Shown here piece by piece: positions 58,901-64,000 of a stretch of 64,000 bases of DNA. Position 1 is the first letter of the stretch; each line of letters starts with the position of its first letter. Location: NCBI GenBank assembly GCA_903813345.2, contig CAIIXF020000008.1:20506822-20570821 (forward strand). The letters run 5' to 3'. Position numbers and translations under genes: made by a program. This DNA comes from Owenia fusiformis. Its lineage: Eukaryota > Annelida > Polychaeta > Sabellida > Oweniidae. The notes under the pieces were generated by a model. It saw only the letters and a list, made by a program, of their open reading frames with translations, was not told the DNA's origin and made no database searches.

Positions 58901-60640
58901 AGAGTGTTATAAACACAACATATTTGAATGATCTCACTAAGAATTAATATTGTATTTGATGTGTTGTTATAGGGTAAAATTGTGGGTGATCAGTAAGTGC
59001 CAAAGCTGAAGGTTTACTACCCATGATTCATTTATATATTACAACACGCATAAATTAAAATAGTCCAGAAGTAACGTCACACATATGTCCATGGCAGACA
59101 TTTTGAGATACTGGTAGATTGAAGTATATATTACTGCAATTGGAATTTTTTGCTATTGGGAGAACCATGGGTTTTCAAGAGCCTGTGGGAGAACATTTCT
59201 GGTAGTGCCTTGAATCAAAGAAATATATGCATGGCTTGGAATGAGATAAATTGATACCCATATTCATAACCAGGGGATGGTCAGAAATTAAGAATCATGC
59301 TGTTTATTACCATTTGAGTACTTTAGTGATTTGCCCCCCTAGTCTATATCCAATAGACTGAATTTTCTGAGAATTCAGTCTATTGATCATTATGTCCCTC
59401 CTGTGGGAAAAAACAGGAAATTTCATGCACCCAATTGTTAATTTTAGGAAACTGCATTTCCAAAAAATAAGCATTATAACAATTCAATTAAGTAGTAAGG
59501 TACAATTAAATGCTATAAAAAGTAACACAGCATATCAGAAGAAGTGAGTAGCTCCCACAATTCTTTCATATTCTATCGTATTTGGGTATTCCCCGTTACA
59601 TCATCTCCCACATCATCTCCAATCAAATTGCAGGATGTGATCATGTGAACAATCATGAGCACGTGCTCTCTCAGTGCTGCGCATGCGGAAAGTAACATTT
59701 GAAATCGTGGAAATGGCGTTTGTTTCCAAACTTGTAGAGAATATTCATAAAAAAACAGCTAACATTGTGAGATCCATTTCAATGACAAATGAGACCTGTT
59801 TATAAAGTTGGTCATCGAACATGCCGAATACTACAGGTCATCTTTGGGAAATCTCCTCCCCTGACAGCATATTGTCAAATGGAAATAAAGCTGGGGGAAG
59901 TAACAAATATGCAATTTTGGATGGCACTTCCTTACTTCGGTCCAAAGCCTTCTCTATATTCCGGCTTTGAGGAGGAAGATTGAGCTGCCTTAGTATTATA
60001 AATATTGTAAATCATTGTGTCACACGCACAGTAAATATGGCATAATAATATGAAATATACCTTTATGTATAGATTTGAAGAACATCAGCTCACATCCCCG
60101 TCTGAATCTATTGTTATATTTGATTTCTTTAAGCGAGAATAATTTCAAATGTTATTCACGTCCAGAACCGGAAGCCATTTTTAGCTACAGCGAGAAAATT
60201 TCACCATGTGTCAAACTCCGAAATGAAATTTTGAAATATCTAAATCCAGACAAGCAACGCTTCATCCTAAATATGATTAATATTCTTAAAAATATTTATA
60301 AAATTTATTAAAAATGAGTTCTAGGTGCGTGTAGGTGCGTGTAGCACAGTACATACGAAATCAATGAAGTTTCGTCTAGCTGTAAGCTAGAGACTCGAGT
60401 AAGCACTTCCCATGTAAACAAATAATTTTCAATCCCAAATTTTAACATATGTGGGCTATAGTCTGAATATTTTCATTCCAAATTTTAAAAAAATTCAGAC
60501 TTGAGGATATAGTCTGCCCCCCCCCCTGCAAAAGCCTTTAGCTGACCTGTATCATTATTTTTGTGAAGAACAGGACATAACCTTTACCACAATACTGTAC
60601 ATACCATATCATAAACATTCACTATCACAGGATGCGACAT
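40945..60640 (-). CDS. DESI2: PPPDE-family thiol isopeptidase DESI2
   Basis: Five exons: 60605-60640, 56569-56641, 42895-42988, 42527-42668, 40945-41316; 238 residues (human 194). The PPPDE fold is a Cys-His papain-like protease; DESI2 is reported as a deSUMOylating or deubiquitinating enzyme, with substrates unclear. Exon 1 gives [12 protein letters not shown]. The catalytic His is His28 (V-Y-H-S-G) and the Cys is Cys106 (N-R-N-C-N-H-F). [13 protein letters not shown] and S-S-C-I-P-F follow, as in vertebrate DESI2. The C-terminal ~70 residues are a polar Ser/Arg/Glu tail longer than in human, likely disordered. Intron 2 spans 13.6 kb and intron 1 about 4 kb; both are filled with mobile elements. 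Divergent from BCKDHA. Confidence 0.93.
41362..41775. repeat. 62 bp minisatellite in DESI2 intron 4
   Basis: Six to seven copies of a unit with AATTCCATTTAGCTGACTTG, TAAGTAAAGGTAATGCAG and TTTAGCGGATCTGTTCGTTA. It starts about 45 bp upstream of the exon 5 acceptor. Confidence 0.85.
42095..42510. repeat. ~29 bp minisatellite in DESI2 intron 4
   Basis: About fourteen variable copies of AAAGGGAAACTATGCCAAAC then TGATTCTTT. It ends within 20 bp of the exon 4 donor. The plus frame at 42280-42495 is its translation. Confidence 0.85.
42996..43500. repeat. ~126 bp tandem repeat, four copies, in DESI2 intron 2
   Basis: Units carry ACATTAACACAATGTAAGCA, GTGAGCTCATTGGTC, GGATCCATTATCAAACA and AGAGCCATGCTAATGTAAAC. 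The first copy begins less than 10 bp from the exon 3 acceptor, so the acceptor tract is part of the array's edge. Confidence 0.85.
44773..44850. repeat. TGTCACCAC family, copy D (partial)
   Basis: ATGCAAAATGTCACCACCTG, CTATTTGTTACAGATGCTGA, then three short repeats of ACACCAACCACCA. Same end as copy B; the far end is not recognisable. Confidence 0.5.
45895..46091. mobile_element. pogo-like MITE
   Basis: Ends TACAGTAAAACCTGTCTTGG and the inverse AGAGGTTTTACTATA, 197 bp, interior with TGAACACC repeats. The left end is almost identical to that of the pogo-like element at 52958. Confidence 0.75.
47500..47830. repeat. Repeat with GACGGA tract and AAGTGGTGGCCATCTTGG
   Basis: Contains GGTGGCCATCTTGGAAATT, ATATGAACAAAATCTGTC and ACAGACAGATGGACTGACTG. 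Phrases are shared with the GSTZ1 intron repeat (10290) and the 48643 element. Ends not resolved. Confidence 0.4.
47935..48260. repeat. Purine-rich (GGGA/GAGA) tract
   Basis: About 280 of these bases, in two blocks around a short AT insert (48100-48145), are nearly all A and G on the plus strand, with GGGATTAGAG and GAGAAGAGGGATT recurring. The minus frames here are Ser/Pro/Leu artefacts. Confidence 0.7.
48643..50143. mobile_element. TIR element with six ~162 bp internal repeats
   Basis: Left end ATGTCCCCACCAAGTGGTGA and right end CACTATGTGGTGGGGACAT are inverted. Six units start near 48697, 48857, 49019, 49182, 49344 and 49506, each with GTAGACAAGACTTTACAG, AAAATCCAAAATGGCTGCC, TTTACCCAGAATG and ATCCCTGAAAATTTGAAATT. 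Near the right end is a (ACGGACAG)n tract (50038-50096). No transposase; the 97-codon frame at 48821 is repeat translation. In DESI2 intron 2. Confidence 0.8.
50144..51439. other. DESI2 intron 2, between elements
   Basis: AT-rich, no recognised gene or repeat. Confidence 0.45.
51440..52734. mobile_element. 1.3 kb TIR element with CACGGTG ends and 5 bp duplication (Transib/RAG-like)
   Basis: The inverted ends are 44 bp with one mismatch (51440-51483 and 52691-52734), starting CACGGTGTATAACCCAAACG and going on through CTCCTACA and GCACGACGGAGCGTT. AACAC is repeated directly at 51435-51439 and 52735-52739. A CAC-starting heptamer and a 5 bp duplication are the hallmarks of Transib and RAG-like transposons. 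The decamer GAAACGCTCC recurs at 51494 and 51872 in one direction and at 52239, 52272 and 52659 in the other, besides the TIR copies. No full transposase is present, so this copy is non-autonomous. Superfamily assignment rests on ends alone. Confidence 0.7.
51518..52049 (+). CDS. Possible two-exon mini-gene inside the CACGGTG element
   Basis: Exon 1 51518-51547 encodes [10 protein letters not shown] and ends at a GTAAGT donor. Exon 2 51942-52049 follows a T-rich tract ending TTGTCAG, continues in phase 0 for 35 codons ([14 protein letters not shown].. ..G-G-A-K-R-A-T-S) and stops; 45 residues in all. The ATG sits in AAAATGGCGGC, a YY1-type initiator context. I do not recognise the peptide. 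It may be the start of a deleted transposase gene, a captured host exon, or chance. Confidence 0.35.
52958..54293 (+). mobile_element. pogo/Tigger-like DNA transposon, internally deleted
   Basis: Ends TACAGTAAAACCTGTATATC and the inverse GACAGGTTTTACTGTA, with TA on both edges, 1.34 kb. TCTGAACACC-like repeats lie inside both ends. The interior keeps only the end of a transposase (53734-53922) and a duplicated ~165 bp block (53296-53459 and 53521-53690). A C15 run is at about 54188-54202. Full pogo-like elements are longer, with a DDE core that is missing here. Confidence 0.85.
53734..53922 (+). pseudogene. C-terminal remnant of pogo-like transposase with PCNA box
   Basis: 62 codons ending in a stop: [16 protein letters not shown], then [11 protein letters not shown] at the very end. 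The last motif is a PCNA-interacting box (Q-x-x-M-x-x-F-F), which pogo transposase is known to carry. The catalytic domain and DNA-binding domain are gone. Confidence 0.7.
55150..55645. mobile_element. Foldback element: ~490 bp imperfect palindrome
   Basis: The arms pair along most of their length: GGCGCACTTGGACAG at 55164 with CTGTCCAAGTGCGCC at 55615; AATAGTGACCTTTGAAACAT with its inverse near 55590; a third pair near 55268/55545 (GTGCGAGTATTGGAGCGCTG); and GAGTGAATGTTTTTTC near 55331 with its inverse near 55485. The loop is at about 55373-55455. The 102-codon plus frame reads through one arm and is not a gene. Confidence 0.85.
57319..58116. mobile_element. TIR element of the TTAAAGGCCCC family
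   Basis: Left TTAAAGTCCCCGTCTAAAGT and the right inverse TTAAAGGCCCCATGTAAAGT, 0.8 kb. The interior is AT-rich with AAAATTTTTTGAAAA tracts and no coding frame. Related ends at 38905 and 39206. Confidence 0.6.
59351..59385. repeat. Perfect 14 bp-arm hairpin
   Basis: CAATAGACTGAATT, 7 nt loop, AATTCAGTCTATTG. In DESI2 intron 1. Confidence 0.7.
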
Positions 60641-61000
60641 AATTCTGAAATTTAGTGAGGCACTGTCCTTGGTCCACTTCTATTGTCTCAGAACAAAATG
60701 AATCACCAATCCAATGTCCAGTGCAAATTATTTTCCGATGCGACAGCTTTCATAAAAGTTATTTTTCTCTATTTCGCAATGATTTTAGTCATATTTCAAG
60801 CATATTTTAATGTTTTTTGTGTTGTTCTTTTTCCATAACTGAGATTCTGCAAGCTATTGTACGCGTAAAATGTTGATAAATATGAAAAATATCCAGTGCG
60901 GAAATAAATTTTCTTATTTTTCCGATGGTGCTTGTGTACTACGTCATCAAAAGTTGTTCTACAAGTTTCCGTGACGTATTTCACAAGACCGTGTTGGAAA
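60641..61000. promoter_or_regulatory. Shared promoter region DESI2 / BCKDHA
   Basis: 360 bp between divergent start codons. Two CRE-type TGACGT cores lie at 60941-60946 (minus) and 60972-60977 (plus), both close to the BCKDHA start. Confidence 0.6.
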
Positions 61001-63647
61001 ATGGCAAAAAATATCAAGATTCTGTCATTTTTCCCAATTTTACGGAGATGCATGTTCTTATCACGTCCAAGTGTCATTCGTAATCATGAATGGCAAGCCA
61101 GGGTAGGTGTCTGAACAGTTTAAATTTATGTCAAATGATGTAAATAGACTAAAATGCAACTATTGGAATTAAAATTCTTGAATAAAATCTGACATTGGCA
61201 AAATTGGAAGACCACCATGTACTCTATACCTACAAGGCTGACCAAAAATAATAATAAACCCAAAATTTGGTTTGTGTAAAAAAATGGGTGACTGGGTAAG
61301 CGGATGGCTGGGTCAGAGACATATAATTATATGTCTCTGGCTGGGTGAATGACTTGAAACAACTATAAAATCAGACCCCTAGTCAATAAATCATGATTAT
61401 TCCTAGTAGATGTCAGGAGTTGTCCTGTGTGAAATTGAATCAATGAATGATGATTGTCAGGCGTTTCACTAGCAGCATTCAACAGGCGATTTTCACTGGT
61501 TGTATTCACAAAATCGCCTGTTGTTTTTAGGGACTCTTAAACTAAATTCAATGACCCATATTGGAATCAAATCTTGGACCTTCCAGTTCAGTGGCTGATG
61601 CTCTACCGACTGAGCTATTAAGATGTCAAGTCAACACAGCTGAGCTGTAGTTGATATATTTAATAGCAATCAAATAATATTTGGCAATAACGTTGAATTA
61701 ACATCAATTTTTGTTGCCTTTTTATCACTGATGTAAATGTGATGAACTGTATTTGTAATAGTGGTGGGACTTGTGAAAAATTCCTACTTGCGTTAAAAGG
61801 CCTGCTTATTCGATTCACTTAGTTGATCATGGCCAAGTGGATTGTTTTGACTTGGTCACTTATAGAATAATGTACAGTTTGCAATATTAAATTTATCATT
61901 TCAGTGTTTAAGCTCAAAATCACAGAATCCAGCTTCTCTACTTGATGATGATGAGAGACCACAGTTCCCTGGTTCAAGGTCAAAGTTTACGAACACTCTT
62001 TCATTCATTCAACCTGAGATGTATGATGGTATACCAGTATACAGGGTAATGAACAGGGAAGGAAAATGCCTGAATGAAGATGAAAATCCTAATGTGAGTT
62101 GCTTATGCCAATCTTGAATGTAGACAGTATTGTGTAGCATAAAGATTCTTTGAGCTCATTTATTAAATGTTTGCCTTGATTGTAAATGTCTATTGATAAT
62201 GATTTTAACGTGTTTCGTGTTACGTGTTTTGGGGGGTATAAATGCAATTTTCCAGGGGGAGGGGGAGGGTATGGATGCAAATTTCTGGGGGGGTATGGAT
62301 GCAATTTACCGGGGGGGGGGGGGGGGGTAGCAAGAAAAAAATTCTGGGGGGGGCCCGGGGGGTGTCTCAGCCTGTGCATCCATACCCCATTTTTTAAATG
62401 GAATGGCCCATTTCTAAAAATATTATTTAAAAATTTTTGAAAAAAAACTCATATTTACGCCGGATCTAACATTATTGCGCCTAAAGCATACCCAGTTCAC
62501 TATACATACCACAACAAAAAGTTCTGTTGAGAATCAAGTGTGTTTTTTCTTTGTTTTCTAACCATATTTCACAATATAACATGATTCCGACATCCGATAC
62601 ACAGACGTATATTTGGACTTCCTGTTGCAGTGAATTGTGGGGTTTGTGCAATGCATTGTGGGATATTTGGACACACAAGAGTCCGGATCAAGTGAAAAAT
62701 ATTTGCCATATTAAAAGTCAAATTACTGCGTCAATAGGTTATTTACTCTAACCAAACAAGTAGAACTAGAAAGATGAAGATCTCAGCTATAAATTGAGTG
62801 CAAAATCTGTCACGGGGAAACAGGTACCATTTTGTATAAGGAACGTTTTGAAAGGTGGTCACTTTTTTTTCGAAATTTTCCAGTTTAGTGTCTTATCATT
62901 TGTATTATTCTTTGAGCCTATGCGATCTTACTACAAAATGATCTGGCCAATATCTGTGTCAAATTTTTCTCATTACAGCTTGACAAAGACACGGTCATGA
63001 AAATGTATGAAAATATGACACTGCTCAACACAATGGACCGTATATTGTATGAATCTCAACGTCAGGGAAGAATATCTTTCTATATGACAAACTATGGGGA
63101 AGAGGGGACCCATATCGGGTCTGCTGCGGGGCTGCATCCGCATGATCTCGTATTTGGGCAGTATAGAGAAGCAGGTAAAGAAAGTGTACTAAATTTGACC
63201 TTATTTACATAATAACAATTGTTTGTTAATTGTTATTCAGAATATAGTCGTGTCTTTTAGTAAATGTTTATAACAGTAAATCCTTCTGGATTTTTTAATG
63301 ATAAGGATAAGCTGTGATCCATAATTTTATTTTTACCTGTACAATTAGATTTAAAATCCTAATACTGCACTTTGAAAATATGAAGAGGATTATTATCATG
63401 AATCAGAATAGTCTTAATTTAGATGTGTATTGCTGTACTGTAATGTCTATTTGATATGCAGTGTTGATTGTTTGCATGTTGTAAGGTGTATTATTGTGGA
63501 GAGGCTATGAGTTAGATGACTTCATGAACCAGTGTTATGGGAATTCACTAGATCCTGGCCTTGCACGCCAGATGCCAGTGCATTATGGGTCAAACAAACA
63601 CCATTTTGTAACTATTTCATCACCCTTAGCAACCCAAATGCCCCAAG
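61001..63647 (+). CDS. BCKDHA: Branched-chain 2-oxoacid dehydrogenase E1 alpha, first four exons (continues past window)
   Basis: Exons 61001-61102, 61905-62093, 62979-63174 and 63486-63647, with the reading frame open at a GTAACA donor; later exons are outside. The enzyme decarboxylates the keto acids of Leu, Ile and Val with thiamine diphosphate in mitochondria. Exon 1 (34 residues, Arg-rich, no acids until Glu30) is the mitochondrial presequence. The mature protein includes [54 protein letters not shown] and R-Q-M-P-V-H-Y-G, all family hallmarks; the last leads into the thiamine-binding part. The ATG chosen is at 61001; an upstream in-frame ATG at 60932 would add 23 residues not typical of a presequence. 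Confidence 0.94.
61314..61339. repeat. Perfect 26 bp palindrome in BCKDHA intron 1
   Basis: CAGAGACATATAA followed directly by its inverse, with no loop. GGCTGGGT lies on both sides as a direct repeat. Confidence 0.85.
61480..61523. repeat. Hairpin, 14 bp perfect arms
   Basis: CAACAGGCGATTTT, 16 nt loop, AAAATCGCCTGTTG. Confidence 0.8.
61555..61625 (-). pseudogene. tRNA-derived sequence (tRNA-Lys-like), likely SINE head
   Basis: The minus strand reads TAGCTCAGTCGGTAGAGC, a perfect A box, then ATCAGCC, and a weak B box AGATTTGATTCC. Acceptor and anticodon stems do not pair. It is a decayed tRNA-like head of a SINE or a tRNA pseudogene, not a working tRNA. Confidence 0.55.
62228..62365 (+). 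repeat. G-run cluster in BCKDHA intron 2
   Basis: Many G runs of 5-18 within 140 bp, separated by short repeats such as TATGGATGCAA. Strong G-quadruplex potential on the plus strand. Frames here are Gly-rich or Pro-rich artefacts. Confidence 0.8.
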
Positions 63648-64000
63648 GTAACAGTGAACTGAAGATGGTTTCATCACAAATAAATAATGTTTCACATGTT
63701 ATTTTTCATAGCTAGAGTAAAGAAATCAAATGTTTAGCATTTTTCAAACATGTATTTCAAAAAAATATGTATTTAGGAACAGACTTTGAACATGGTCAGA
63801 CACATTTTGAGAGTCAATGCAAGAAATTAATTAAAGTCTCATAATGCTAGACATTGAATTGTCTTACTTTAGCTATAAATGTTTAGCTTTTTTAAGGTTC
63901 CATGGTGTACCACCAAGTGAGCTTCCTTAATTCAATATATTGACTTATATTTTAAGTAACCCAGCTTCTCCAACATATTTAATTTTTTGATATTCTGTTT
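63648..64000. other. BCKDHA intron 4 start, right edge of window
   Basis: AT-rich intron sequence; nothing else recognised. Confidence 0.6.

Larger units (their letters stand above)
56642..60604. other. DESI2 intron 1
   Basis: No confirmed gene. Holds the TTAAAGKCCCC element (57319-58116), a short perfect hairpin (59351-59385) and a promoter-like spot at 59678-59805. A poly-C run is near 60517. Confidence 0.5.

Noticed and set aside
61555-61625. Working tRNA on the minus strand
   Set aside because: A perfect A box, but unpaired acceptor and anticodon stems and a weak B box.
62089-62440. Gly-rich and Pro-rich frames on both strands
   Set aside because: Produced by the G-run cluster.

Overview
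This 64 kb window is animal nuclear DNA: AT-rich, with multi-exon protein genes bearing GT-AG introns, non-LTR retrotransposon pieces and many TIR elements. Housekeeping genes plus many hairpin-ended, GACGGACAGACGG-bearing repeats suggest a marine invertebrate, possibly a lophotrochozoan. That placement is a guess; nothing here fixes the phylum. No retrovirus, LTR element or Polinton was recognised.

Layout. 1-3136: a LINE. 3664-5304: last four exons of a C-type lectin domain gene (+). 8343-17288: GSTZ1 (-), seven exons. 17549-20201: a TMEM179/TMEM179B-family gene (+), five exons. 24854-24924: a tRNA-Gly-like sequence. 25441-31452: ATXN3 (-), eight exons, no polyglutamine. 31782-36954: a GlcAT-I type glucuronosyltransferase (B3GAT family, +), five exons. 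40945-60640: DESI2 (-), five exons, with a 13.6 kb intron full of repeats. 61001 to beyond the right edge: BCKDHA (+), first four exons. I rebuilt the exons by hand from splice sites, reading phase and protein homology; every junction keeps frame.

The six main genes form three head-to-head pairs (GSTZ1/TMEM179-like, ATXN3/B3GAT, DESI2/BCKDHA) with only 260-360 bp between start codons, and neighbouring pairs converge tail to tail. The genes share no pathway (tyrosine catabolism, membrane protein, deubiquitination, glycosaminoglycan linker synthesis, PPPDE peptidase, branched-chain keto acid oxidation), so the pairing looks like shared promoters rather than joint function.

Most of the remaining sequence is transposon-derived. 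Notable pieces are a 1.3 kb element (51440-52734) with long TIRs starting CACGGTG, a 5 bp target duplication and a possible two-exon mini-gene, resembling the Transib/RAG class; a pogo-like element (52958-54293) keeping a PCNA-box transposase tail; a nested set of inverted repeats in GSTZ1 intron 1 with an 8 bp target duplication; a 490 bp foldback palindrome (55150-55645); and several TIR elements filled with internal tandem arrays.
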